In this document: positions 1-7,007 of the stretch, in pieces
How positions within the stretch are numbered: position 1 is the stretch's first letter
Layout of the letters: every line of letters starts with the position of its first letter
From: Fidelibacterota bacterium
Lineage (GTDB): Bacteria; Fidelibacterota; Fidelibacteria; Fidelibacterales; Fidelibacteraceae
Reading direction: 5' to 3'
Assembly (NCBI GenBank): GCA_029931905.1
Contig: JAOZRH010000010.1
Span: 1-7,213, forward strand
Length of the DNA: 7,213 nucleotides
Made by a program: the position numbers and the translations under genes
The notes under the pieces: model-generated
The model's input: the letters and a program-made list of their open reading frames with translations, nothing else
Told to the model about the DNA's origin: nothing
Database searches by the model: none

Positions 1-32
1 GATAGTGGATTAAAAAAACTCAAAAAACTATA

Positions 33-75
33 CGGCTTTAGCCGAATGGATTATTATTTTGGACTAAAGTCCATT
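33..75. repeat. Pair of REP-like short hairpins
   Basis: Two small palindromes lie close together. At 33-44, CGGCT and AGCCG surround TT. At 60-73, TGGAC and GTCCA surround TAAA. In addition AATGGA (45-50) is complementary to TCCATT (70-75), so the second palindrome can refold into a larger hairpin with the spacer. The sequence after the second stem is a run of seven T on the plus strand, so it could also end plus-strand transcripts entering from the left. On the minus strand, the first stem is followed by T-rich sequence and could end lipA transcripts. The arrangement looks like the small paired palindromes of REP/RAYT-type intergenic repeats; that assignment is inferred from form only. Confidence 0.45.
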
Positions 76-94
76 TTTTTATTAATCATTTCAT

Positions 95-126
95 CCACGA
101 GTTAAAACTCGTGGCAATTCAAATTG
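95..126. repeat. Perfect 20-bp palindrome plus adjacent dyad
   Basis: CCACGAGTT (95-103) and AACTCGTGG (106-114) are exact 9-bp inverted arms around AA. A second small dyad, CAATT/AATTG (115-119 and 122-126), follows at once. The GC content of the main stem stands out from the AT-rich surroundings. It lies about 80 bp beyond the lipA stop codon. No T-run follows on either strand, so a simple intrinsic terminator is unlikely. The form fits a dispersed intergenic REP-like element; a protein-binding site is the alternative. Confidence 0.5.
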
Positions 127-194
127 GTTGATTTACAATTTCTAATTTTTCAACGAATTCGGTGGCAAATATTCCTAACACCAAACACCCAATT

Positions 195-1052
195 TCAAAC
201 ATTAGAGTATTGATCTGCATGATAAGAAGATCTAACCAATGGTCCAGATTCTACATGTTTAAAACCAATTTTCATTCCAACATTTTTGTAATATTCAAAT
301 TTTTCAGGTGTAATATATGCCTTTACTTCAATATTTTCCTTTGAAGGTTGTAAATATTGTCCAAGTGTAAAAAAAGAAACTCCAACTTTATAAGCATCAT
401 TCATAATTGAAATAACATCTTTTTCTGTTTCACCAAGTCCAAGCATAATTCCTGTTTTTGTAATAGAGCCAAGTTCTTTTGCAGATTTCAACAAATTTAA
501 CGATTGTTTATAATTTGCTTGTTGACGAACAGTTGGATATAACAATTCCGCAGTTTCCAAATTGTGTCCAAGAATATCCGGTTTTGCATTTATTACAATT
601 TTTAAATCATTGATATTTCCTTTAAAATCTGGTATTAATATTTCAACTTTGCAATTTTTATTTACAGATTTTATTGTTTCAATAGTTTTAGCCCAAATTT
701 TAGCTCCACCGTCAATTAAATCATCACGAGTTGGTGAAGTTAATACAACATATTTCAATTTCATTAATTTAACTGCGTCGGCGACTCTATTTGGTTCGTC
801 ATTATCTGGTTTTAGTGGAATAGCATTTTTTACATCGCAAAATTTACAATTACGAGTACAAATATCACCAAGTATCATAAAAGTGGCTGTATTATTTGAC
901 CAGCATTCAGGTAAATTCGGACAAAATGCCTCTTGACAAACCGTATGTAAATTATATTTTTTTACAATATTCTTAACTGAAATATAATTTTTACCACCAG
1001 ACACTTTTGTTTTTAACCAATATGGTTTTGTAATTTTTCTTTTATTTTTCAT
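195..1052 (-). CDS. lipA: Lipoyl synthase
   Basis: This 285-residue radical-SAM enzyme inserts two sulfur atoms into protein-bound octanoyl groups to make the lipoyl cofactor of 2-oxoacid dehydrogenases and the glycine cleavage H protein. All three family signatures are visible: the auxiliary-cluster cysteines C39, C44 and C50 (CxxxxCxxxxxC), the radical-SAM cysteines C65, C69 and C72 (CTRNCKFC), and the C-terminal RSSYHAD motif at 274-280, which supplies the serine ligand of the auxiliary cluster. Length and the N-terminal KPYWLKTKV segment are normal, which supports this start even though no Shine-Dalgarno sequence is evident upstream. The usual TSVDRDDL segment reads TSPTRDDL (105-112), a tolerated variation. 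The gene is divergent from the hexose-phosphate mutase; no lipB or lplA is present in the window. Cytosolic. Confidence 0.97.
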   Translation of the reverse strand: MKNKRKITKPYWLKTKVSGGKNYISVKNIVKKYNLHTVCQEAFCPNLPECWSNNTATFMILGDICTRNCKFCDVKNAIPLKPDNDEPNRVADAVKLMKLKYVVLTSPTRDDLIDGGAKIWAKTIETIKSVNKNCKVEILIPDFKGNINDLKIVINAKPDILGHNLETAELLYPTVRQQANYKQSLNLLKSAKELGSITKTGIMLGLGETEKDVISIMNDAYKVGVSFFTLGQYLQPSKENIEVKAYITPEKFEYYKNVGMKIGFKHVESGPLVRSSYHADQYSNV

Positions 1053-1084
1053 ACGAATAATTTAAGGAATATTTTCAAAAAATG

Positions 1085-1113
1085 ATAATAAATATTATAT
1101 ATTTTATTCACAA
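1085..1113 (-). promoter_or_regulatory. Candidate lipA promoter
   Basis: Read on the minus strand, TTGTGA (complement of 1108-1113) is followed after 17 bp by TATTAT (complement of 1085-1090), a reasonable sigma-70-like pair 33 bp upstream of the lipA start codon. The 8-bp palindrome ACAATTGT (1110-1117) overlaps the -35 element and could be part of an operator. In DNA this AT-rich such matches arise easily by chance, so the call is tentative. Confidence 0.3.
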
Positions 1114-1168
1114 TTGTAATACATAAAATTACCGCAACATCTCAAAATTAAATTTAGCTTTTTCGTGC

Positions 1169-1197
1169 TTGTTAAAATGAAATTTTTTATATATATT
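1169..1197 (+). promoter_or_regulatory. Candidate promoter of the mutase gene
   Basis: TTGTTA (1169-1174) and TATATT (1192-1197) are separated by 17 bp, giving a sigma-70-like arrangement 44 bp upstream of the mutase start. A second -10-like TATAAT lies at 1206-1211 without a good -35. A near match to the Bacteroidetes TAnnTTTG element (TTTATTTG) lies at 1211-1218. Which one is used cannot be told from sequence. Confidence 0.3.
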
Positions 1198-1199
1198 AA

Positions 1200-1220
1200 T
1201 TCAAATATAATTTATTTGAA
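1200..1220 (+). promoter_or_regulatory. 8-bp inverted repeat in mutase leader
   Basis: TTCAAATA (1200-1207) and TATTTGAA (1213-1220) are perfect inverted arms around a 5-nt loop, placed between the candidate promoter and the ribosome binding site at 1231-1236. It could be an operator or a leader hairpin. It is AT-rich and short, so chance is a real alternative. Confidence 0.25.
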
Positions 1221-1241
1221 AATTTAAAAAAGGAAGAAAAA

Positions 1242-2597
1242 ATGAATGAATTTATCTTTAGAGAATACGATATTAGAGGAATTGTAAAAGATGATTTTAC
1301 TGATGATGTAGTAATAAATCTTGGTAAAGGATTTGGAACTTGGTTAAAAAGAAATAACGCAAGAAATCTTACAATAAGTGGAGATATTCGAGTAACAACA
1401 CCAAAACTAAAGGAATTATTTACAAAAGGAGCATTATCAACAGGAATTGATGTTATTGATATTGGAATTCTTCCTACACCATTAAATTATTTCAGTATGT
1501 ATAAAAGAGATGTAGATGCTGCTGTTCAAATTACAGGAAGTCATAATCCACCAGAATTCAATGGTTTTAAATTATCTTATGATAAACAGGCGTTTTTTGC
1601 AGATCAAATTCAAGACATAAAAAACTTAATTTTAAATAATGATTTTGAAGAAGGTAATGGTAAGTTTTCAACAGATGATGGAATTAAAAAAGAATATATT
1701 GAAGAAATTGTTGAAAAAATTAAAATAAAAAGACCATTAAAAGTTGTTCTAGATTCTGGAAATGCATGTGGCGGTTTGGCTGCTCCTGAAGTTTTCAAAA
1801 AAATTGGTTGTGAAGTAACTGAATTGTTTAGCGAATTAGATGGAAATTTCCCAAATCATCATCCTGATCCAACAGTAGAAGAAAATATGAGATTCCTAAT
1901 CGAAAAAATGAAAACGGGAAAATATGATCTTGGTATTGCTTATGATGGTGATGCTGATAGAGTTGGTGTTATTGATGAAAAGGGTAGAACAATACAAGCT
2001 GATCAATTAATTGCAATGTTTCTTCCTGAAATCATTAAAGGAAATAATGAACCGATTATTTTTGATGTAAAATGTAGTCAGGTATTAGAAAATAGAATTA
2101 ATGACTTAGGTGGAAAGGCTGTAATGTGGAAAACAGGTCATAGTATTCTTAAACAAAAAATGAAAGAAACAAATAGCCCATTTGGTGGAGAAATGAGTGG
2201 GCATATATTCTTTGCCGATGATTATTATGGCTATGATGATGCTATTTATGTTTCTGCAAGATTAGCTCAAATGTTATCTAATTCAGATAAAAAAATGAGC
2301 GAATATTTAGATGAATTGCCAAAATTTTATTCAACACCAGAAATAAGATTACATGCAGTATCTGATGAAGAAAAATTTAAAATTGCAGAAAGTGCATTTG
2401 ATTATTTTTCAACCAATTATGATTGTATTACAATAGATGGTGTAAGAATTAAATTTGCTGATGGATGGGGACTTGTTAGAGCATCAAATACTCAACCTGT
2501 AATTGTTTTAAGATTTGAAGCAAATTCACCTGAAAATTTAGAAACAATCAAAAATACTGTAATGAATAAGTTAAAGGAATTTGGCGAATTAAAATAA
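1242..2597 (+). CDS. Phosphomannomutase/phosphoglucomutase
   Basis: This 451-residue alpha-D-phosphohexomutase interconverts hexose 6-phosphates and hexose 1-phosphates, feeding sugar-nucleotide synthesis for polysaccharides and glycans. The four domain signatures occur in order: the phosphoserine loop TGSHNPP (S100), the Mg-binding loop DGDADR (235-240), the sugar-specificity loop GEMSGH (316-321), and the C-terminal phosphate-binding RASNTQP (413-419). The GEMSGH loop and length match the dual-specificity PMM/PGM (AlgC/ManB-like) group rather than phosphoglucosamine mutase GlmM; substrate preference is inferred. The segment that usually reads GRDxR is SGDIR (46-50). The start is well placed: AGGAAG at 1231-1236 sits 5 nt upstream and the N-terminal FREYDIRG motif begins at residue 6. 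It is the first gene of the plus-strand run; an 85-bp gap separates it from fni. Cytosolic. Confidence 0.93.
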   Translation: MNEFIFREYDIRGIVKDDFTDDVVINLGKGFGTWLKRNNARNLTISGDIRVTTPKLKELFTKGALSTGIDVIDIGILPTPLNYFSMYKRDVDAAVQITGSHNPPEFNGFKLSYDKQAFFADQIQDIKNLILNNDFEEGNGKFSTDDGIKKEYIEEIVEKIKIKRPLKVVLDSGNACGGLAAPEVFKKIGCEVTELFSELDGNFPNHHPDPTVEENMRFLIEKMKTGKYDLGIAYDGDADRVGVIDEKGRTIQADQLIAMFLPEIIKGNNEPIIFDVKCSQVLENRINDLGGKAVMWKTGHSILKQKMKETNSPFGGEMSGHIFFADDYYGYDDAIYVSARLAQMLSNSDKKMSEYLDELPKFYSTPEIRLHAVSDEEKFKIAESAFDYFSTNYDCITIDGVRIKFADGWGLVRASNTQPVIVLRFEANSPENLETIKNTVMNKLKEFGELK

Positions 2598-2682
2598 GAT
2601 TCAAAGTAACAATTTTGTATAATCTTAATTTATAATTTTACGAGTTAGTAAATAAATGATTTGAGTTTAACGACAGGAATAA

Positions 2683-3702
2683 ATGGGTATAGAAGATAGA
2701 AAAATAAATCATCTTGAAGTATTTCAAAAGCATAATCCTGTTTTCTCGAAGACATCAACTGGCTTTGAGAAGTACAGGTTTTTGCCATTTACTGTAAATA
2801 ATAATTCTTTACAAGATGTGAATACCGAAACAAATTTTTTGGGTAAAAGATTATCGTTTCCTTTTATGATTGGTAGTATTTCTGGTGGAGTAAAGGAAGC
2901 ATATCAATTAAACAATGATTTGTCAAAAATTGCAGAAAATCTGAAAATCGCCTTTGCATTGGGATCTTTTAGACCGATGTTGAAATCAGGTAAAATATCA
3001 AATTCTTATGAAATAGCCAGAAAAAATGCACCGTCTGTACCAATATTAGCAAATATCGGTATTGGACAAATTGCTTCAGGTGAATGGAAAAATAATTTAC
3101 TTTCAATAATTTCTGATTTAGAATTAGACGGATTAATGGTTCATTTCAATAAATTACAGGAATATATTCAAAAAGATGGAAATACTGATTTTAGTAATTT
3201 AGAATATGAGCTTATGGAATTAATTGATAAAATAGAAATTCCAATTATTGCTAAAGAAGTTGGAAATGGGTTTTCTAAAAAAGATATCGAAAAATTGACT
3301 ATTTTAGGATTTAAATTTATTGATGTTGCTGGTGCTGGAGGTTCTTCGTGGGCAAAAGTAGAAAATATTTTAGCTTCTGAAGATAATAAGGTAAATCCAT
3401 CGTTTCTTGAATGGGGAATTTCTACTTCTGAATCACTTATCAATTTAACTTCATTTAAAGATGTTTTTCCTATCGTAAGTGGTGGAATTGATGATCCGGA
3501 AACAATGACAAAAGCACTTGCACTTGGAGCAAAAATCACAAGTTCAGCTAGGTTTATTTATCAAACTTATTTTAATAATGGTGTAGATTATTTAGAAAAT
3601 GAATTGAGAAAATGGCAAAAAACATTAAAGGGAATTATGTATTTAACTGGTGCAAAAAATATTAATAAATTAGGGAATATATTAAAAAAAAACGATGAAT
3701 AA
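2683..3702 (+). CDS. fni: Type 2 isopentenyl-diphosphate delta-isomerase
   Basis: This 339-residue protein is an FMN- and NADPH-dependent TIM-barrel enzyme interconverting IPP and DMAPP, the starter unit for isoprenoids. Supporting motifs are RKINH near the N terminus (6-10), FLGKRL (52-57), SISGG (65-69, the usual S-M-T-G-G site), the catalytic HxNxxQE segment (H154, N156, Q159, E160), KEVGNG (191-196), the flavin phosphate-binding AGAGGSSW (216-223), EWG (243-245) and SGGIDD (266-271). Length is normal. The normally GSQR motif reads GSFR (94-97) and the NPLQE core reads NKLQE. The start follows ACAGGAA with a 4-nt gap. The next gene begins inside its last codons, which points to translational coupling with the prenyl synthase that uses its product. 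An oxidoreductase paralogue with altered function cannot be wholly excluded because of the substitutions, but context favours isomerase. Confidence 0.88.
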   Translation: MGIEDRKINHLEVFQKHNPVFSKTSTGFEKYRFLPFTVNNNSLQDVNTETNFLGKRLSFPFMIGSISGGVKEAYQLNNDLSKIAENLKIAFALGSFRPMLKSGKISNSYEIARKNAPSVPILANIGIGQIASGEWKNNLLSIISDLELDGLMVHFNKLQEYIQKDGNTDFSNLEYELMELIDKIEIPIIAKEVGNGFSKKDIEKLTILGFKFIDVAGAGGSSWAKVENILASEDNKVNPSFLEWGISTSESLINLTSFKDVFPIVSGGIDDPETMTKALALGAKITSSARFIYQTYFNNGVDYLENELRKWQKTLKGIMYLTGAKNINKLGNILKKNDE

Positions 3703-4672
3703 TTATATAGAAAAATATTTAGAATTTAGAAAATGGTTTGAGGATAATTTATCAAAATATCATATTCCAAAAGAGCCAAAAGAATTTTATGAACCAATAA
3801 AATATGCTTTAAGTGGAACGGCTAAACGCCTACGACCAGCCATTTTAACCTTTGTTGGTGAAAGTTACGGAATTGATAAAAATGAATTATTTTCCGCAGG
3901 TGTTTCAATTGAAATGATACATAATTTTTCATTAGTTCATGATGATATTATGGATAACGATTTGAAAAGGCATGGACAATTAACTGTTCATAAAAAGTGG
4001 AATAAAAATATAGGAATTCTGTCCGGTGATGGAATTTATACAGTTGCTTTAAAAGAATTATTATTTTACAATCCAAATGTATATTATCAAATATCAAAGG
4101 TATTGTTGGAATGTGTTTTACAAGTTTGTGAAGGGCAGAGTTATGACATGGAATTTGCCAATAGAGAAAAAGTTAGTGCAGACGATTATTTGATGATGGT
4201 AGAAAAAAAAACAGGATATTTACTTGTTGCTTCTGCTGTTATTGGTGCAATTATTGGCGGTGCTTCAAAGGAAGATCAAGATGTAATTAAAGAATATATG
4301 TTGATATTGGGGAAAATATTCCAAATACAAGATGATTTGTTGGAGATAACAACAAGTTCTGAAAAAATGGGAAAATCACTTGGAAGCGATTTGGTCGAAG
4401 GTAAAAAAACATTTCCAATAATAATTGCTTATAAAATGGCAAATCAAGAACAAATTTCAAGATTAGATAATTTTTTAAATAAAAATGAGATTACTCCAAG
4501 TGATATTGTTAATTTTAGAAATTTATTAACCGAAATTGATGTAATAAGCACAATTGAAAAATTTATTTTGAAAGAAAAGGGAAATTTAGACGAATTATTA
4601 GATAAATTACCATTAAAGGTAGCTAATGTATTGGAAAAATTTTCAGAATTTATATTTAACAGAAAAAAATAA
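3695..4672 (+). CDS. Short-chain trans-polyprenyl diphosphate synthase
   Basis: This 325-residue all-helical isoprenyl synthase condenses allylic diphosphates with IPP. Seen in order: AKRLRP (43-48, normally GKR-RP), the first aspartate-rich motif DDIMD (83-87), GQSYDMEF (147-154), KKTG (171-174), the second aspartate-rich motif FQIQDDLLE (209-217), and the distal DLVEGKKTFP (232-241). The first motif lacks the two-residue insertion typical of E. coli IspA-type enzymes. F78, five residues before it, is an aromatic that in this family limits chain length, so FPP or GGPP is the likely product (inference). The second motif ends in Glu where most members have Asp. The start codon overlaps the end of fni by 8 bp with no close Shine-Dalgarno (AGGGA is about 18 nt away), so reinitiation after fni is likely. 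ptsH follows 20 bp downstream. Cytosolic. Confidence 0.92.
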   Translation: MNNYIEKYLEFRKWFEDNLSKYHIPKEPKEFYEPIKYALSGTAKRLRPAILTFVGESYGIDKNELFSAGVSIEMIHNFSLVHDDIMDNDLKRHGQLTVHKKWNKNIGILSGDGIYTVALKELLFYNPNVYYQISKVLLECVLQVCEGQSYDMEFANREKVSADDYLMMVEKKTGYLLVASAVIGAIIGGASKEDQDVIKEYMLILGKIFQIQDDLLEITTSSEKMGKSLGSDLVEGKKTFPIIIAYKMANQEQISRLDNFLNKNEITPSDIVNFRNLLTEIDVISTIEKFILKEKGNLDELLDKLPLKVANVLEKFSEFIFNRKK

Positions 4673-4692
4673 TTAATAAGAGAGAAGGTTAT

Positions 4693-4968
4693 ATGGTAAA
4701 AAAAGAATTTGAAATATTAAATCATCAAGGATTACATGCAAGACCAGCAACCGCATTAGTAACATTAGCATCACAATTTGAAGCAGATGTATTTCTTTTA
4801 CAAGAAGATAGAAAAATTAATGCAAAATCAATTCTTGGTGTTTTAGTTTTAGCTGCTGAACATGGTAGTAAATTAATTGTACAAACAATTGGAGAAGATG
4901 AACAACAGGCAGCAGATAAGATAGTAGAATTAGCAAATAACCATTTTGGAATGGATGTGACCGATTAA
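4693..4968 (+). CDS. ptsH: Phosphocarrier protein HPr
   Basis: This 91-residue protein relays phosphate from enzyme I to PTS EIIA domains. The active-site motif GLHARPA places phospho-accepting His15 and Arg17 at their standard positions. Ser46, within NAKSILG, is at the position phosphorylated by HPr kinase/phosphorylase in lineages that have it, and the following hydrophobic helix and AAEHGS segment fit a true HPr rather than a divergent NPr. Length is slightly above the usual 85-90. A GAAGG ribosome binding site (4684-4688) precedes the start by 4 nt, the best-placed one in the downstream set. It lies 20 bp after the prenyl synthase and 27 bp before ptsI, so all are probably cotranscribed. 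No hprK or EII gene is in the window; whether it serves sugar uptake or regulation is open. Confidence 0.96.
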   Translation: MVKKEFEILNHQGLHARPATALVTLASQFEADVFLLQEDRKINAKSILGVLVLAAEHGSKLIVQTIGEDEQQAADKIVELANNHFGMDVTD

Positions 4969-4995
4969 AACAATAATAATACTAAAAGTAATAAT

Positions 4996-6813
4996 ATGTT
5001 AGAAAATAAAACAGACAAACAAACGGAATCGGACAATAAACAAAAATTTCATGGGATTGCATCATCACCCGGAATAGCAATTGGTAGAGCAAATATCAAA
5101 TTTTCAGCTAATGATTTAGAAATTCCAAGCAAAAAAATTAACAAAAAAAATATAGATAAAGAAATTACGAGATTCATTGATGCAAAAGAGTGCGTAAATA
5201 GAGAATTAAGAGATATTCAAAGAAAAATATCTCAAAAATATGGTAAAGAATATTCTGATTTAATTGAATCTCAAATTGAAATTTTAAATGATGTTGAAGT
5301 TGAAAAACAAATTATTGAAACTGTATCCGAAAATTTATTGAATGTCGAATATGTTTACAAATTAATTATCAGCGAATATATAGAGTTATTAGAGAGTAGT
5401 CAGTCGGAATTTTTTAGAGAAAGAGTTTCGGATATTCGAGAAGTAAAGAACCAAATGCTTCTAAAATTGATTTCTTTTGATGAAAACAATCTAAACGAAA
5501 TGAGTTCAGATGAATCAAAAATATATTTTGCAAAATATTTAACTCCTAATGATATTATTATTCATTCATCTGAAAATATTGTTGGATTTGTTGCCGAAGA
5601 GGGTGGATTAACCTCACATATTTCAATTTTGGCAAGAACTCTTGATATTCCGATGGTGTTAGGTATAAAAAATATAACAAATATCGTCAAAACTGGCGAA
5701 ATTGTAGCTTTAAATGCAAATAAAGGTGTATTGCTTAGAAATCCCCCAAAAGAGCAAATTGAGAAGTTTAAAAAGGAACATAAAAAACATTTAGAGATAG
5801 AAAATATTTTCATTAATCATAGAAATGATCCAACAGTTACAACAGATGGTAGAAAAGTTCGATTGGCAGCGAATATTAGTTTGCCAGTTGAGATGGATAT
5901 GGTGAAAAAATATGGTGGCGAAGGAATTGGTCTATATCGTACCGAATATTTATATTTAATGAAAAACGAAGTTCCAACAGAAAATGAGTTGTTTCACGAA
6001 TATTCACATATTGTTAAGCAATTGCCAAATGAAAAAATAGCTATCAGAACTATTGATGTTGGTGGCGATAAGATGTATTCAAAACTTGGTAAAGAAATTT
6101 TAAAAGAAAGAAATCCATTTATGGGATATCGAGGTATTCGTATCTGTCTGGATAAACCAGAGATTTTTATTACTCAAATAAAGGCAATTTTAAGGGCGTC
6201 ACATTATGGGAAAGTTAAAATAATGATTCCAATGATTTCAACAATTGAAGAAATTATACTTTCAAAAGAATATATTCAAAAAGCAAAAGATATTCTGACT
6301 AAAGAAGGAAAACCATTTGATGAAAATATTAAAGTTGGGATTTTGGTAGAAACCCCTTCAATAGCATTTTTGTCTAAACGAATTGGTAAGGAAGTTGATT
6401 ATTTTTCTATTGGAACAAACGATCTTACTCAATATATATTAGCTGTAGATCGTGGAAATGATAAGATAAATAAATTATTTTGTCATTATGATCCTGCCGT
6501 TATTGGTGCAATCAGATGGATTATTAAAAGTGCAAAAGCAAATAATATTAAAGCAACTGTCTGCGGTGAAATGGCAAGTGATCCAATTTCCACAATGTTA
6601 TTAGTCGGTTTAGGAATTGACACTTTAAGTGTTAGTCCAATATTTTTAGGTCCAATTAGAACTGTAATTAGAAATATTTCTTATGAAGAATCTAAAATAT
6701 TTGCAAATAAAATTTTAAAAATACAAACTCGCAAAGAAGTTATAAAAGAAATCAAAAAACAATTTGATAAAAAATTCCCAAATTGGGAAAAAGATTATGA
6801 AAGATTGTTTTGA
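4996..6813 (+). CDS. ptsI: PTS enzyme I (PEP-protein phosphotransferase)
   Basis: This 605-residue enzyme autophosphorylates from PEP and hands the phosphate to HPr. The N-terminal HPr-binding helical region (about 17-165) begins with FHGIASSPGIAIG. The swivelling phosphohistidine domain carries GGLTSHISILAR with active His208. The C-terminal PEP-binding barrel has GLYRTEYL (R315), RTIDVGGDK (R351), VETPS (E452), GTNDLTQY (N475) and TVCGEMA (catalytic Cys523). All key residues are present, so it should be active. It is a little longer than the usual ~575 residues because of a polar N-terminal extension of 16 residues and a basic C-terminal tail after about 560. No internal Met precedes the conserved domain, so this start is the only reasonable ATG, despite no clear Shine-Dalgarno. 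It is the last gene of the run; no EII follows. Confidence 0.96.
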   Translation: MLENKTDKQTESDNKQKFHGIASSPGIAIGRANIKFSANDLEIPSKKINKKNIDKEITRFIDAKECVNRELRDIQRKISQKYGKEYSDLIESQIEILNDVEVEKQIIETVSENLLNVEYVYKLIISEYIELLESSQSEFFRERVSDIREVKNQMLLKLISFDENNLNEMSSDESKIYFAKYLTPNDIIIHSSENIVGFVAEEGGLTSHISILARTLDIPMVLGIKNITNIVKTGEIVALNANKGVLLRNPPKEQIEKFKKEHKKHLEIENIFINHRNDPTVTTDGRKVRLAANISLPVEMDMVKKYGGEGIGLYRTEYLYLMKNEVPTENELFHEYSHIVKQLPNEKIAIRTIDVGGDKMYSKLGKEILKERNPFMGYRGIRICLDKPEIFITQIKAILRASHYGKVKIMIPMISTIEEIILSKEYIQKAKDILTKEGKPFDENIKVGILVETPSIAFLSKRIGKEVDYFSIGTNDLTQYILAVDRGNDKINKLFCHYDPAVIGAIRWIIKSAKANNIKATVCGEMASDPISTMLLVGLGIDTLSVSPIFLGPIRTVIRNISYEESKIFANKILKIQTRKEVIKEIKKQFDKKFPNWEKDYERLF

Positions 6814-6836
6814 AAAGAATAGTTTTATTAAATTTG

Positions 6837-6856
6837 GTGGTAAAAATCATTGCCAC
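6837..6856. repeat. Hairpin at start of repeat copy 1
   Basis: GTGGTAA (6837-6843) pairs with TTGCCAC (6850-6856), with one G-U pair, around AAATCA. After one G-G mismatch the outer AT bases also pair. It lies 24 bp after the ptsI stop codon. No T-run follows, so it is a poor intrinsic terminator, though it could protect the 3' end of the mRNA. Confidence 0.4.
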
Positions 6857-7007
6857 GAAATAAATTATTAATTATAAAAGTTATATAAAAAATAGAAGAA
6901 ATATATAAATTCTTTCGGTGTTACTCGGTGTTCTCGGTGGTTAAAAAGTGAAATGTAAAACAAATAATAATCTTGTGTGCTTTGTGGTTTCTTTGTGTTC
7001 TTTGTGG
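6841..7007. repeat. Tandem repeat, copy 1 (167 bp)
   Basis: This non-coding unit is directly repeated at 7008-7164. It has three parts: an AT-rich left portion with the arm TTGCCACGA, a middle with three TCGGTG motifs (6915, 6925, 6934), and a right portion with three CTTTGTG motifs (6980, 6991, 7000). By eye the copies differ by about six substitutions and one 10-bp indel: copy 1 has an extra TTACTCGGTG. It has no open reading frame worth calling and no transposase motif. Together with copy 2 it accounts for most of the gene-free 400 bp after ptsI. Confidence 0.85.

Noticed and set aside
162..344. Small plus-strand reading frame overlapping the 3' end of lipA
   Set aside because: It lies mostly antisense to a certain lipA coding region, has low-complexity composition rich in F, I and N, and no ribosome binding site or recognisable motif.
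562..936. 124-codon plus-strand reading frame inside lipA
   Set aside because: Antisense shadow: it covers the radical-SAM coding region of lipA, which has all its catalytic motifs in the other strand.
1053..1241. Riboswitch or small RNA in the divergent intergenic region
   Set aside because: Only 189 bp, nearly all A and T, with no GC-containing stems or recognisable conserved aptamer elements.
2595..2627. Terminator after the mutase gene
   Set aside because: TAAGATT and AATCTTA (2595-2601, 2621-2627) can pair, but the stem has one G-C pair, a 19-nt loop and no proper T-run, so it is too weak to call; it leaves open whether fni is cotranscribed with the mutase.
3168..3539. 123-codon minus-strand reading frame inside fni
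   Set aside because: Antisense shadow of a well-supported enzyme gene; composition rich in S, I and P as expected from reading an AT-rich gene backwards. Similar shadows at 1610-1798 and 5562-5813 were dismissed for the same reason.
6814..6870. Intrinsic terminator for ptsI
   Set aside because: The hairpin at 6837-6856 is not followed by a T-run, and no other GC-rich stem plus T-tract is visible after the stop codon.
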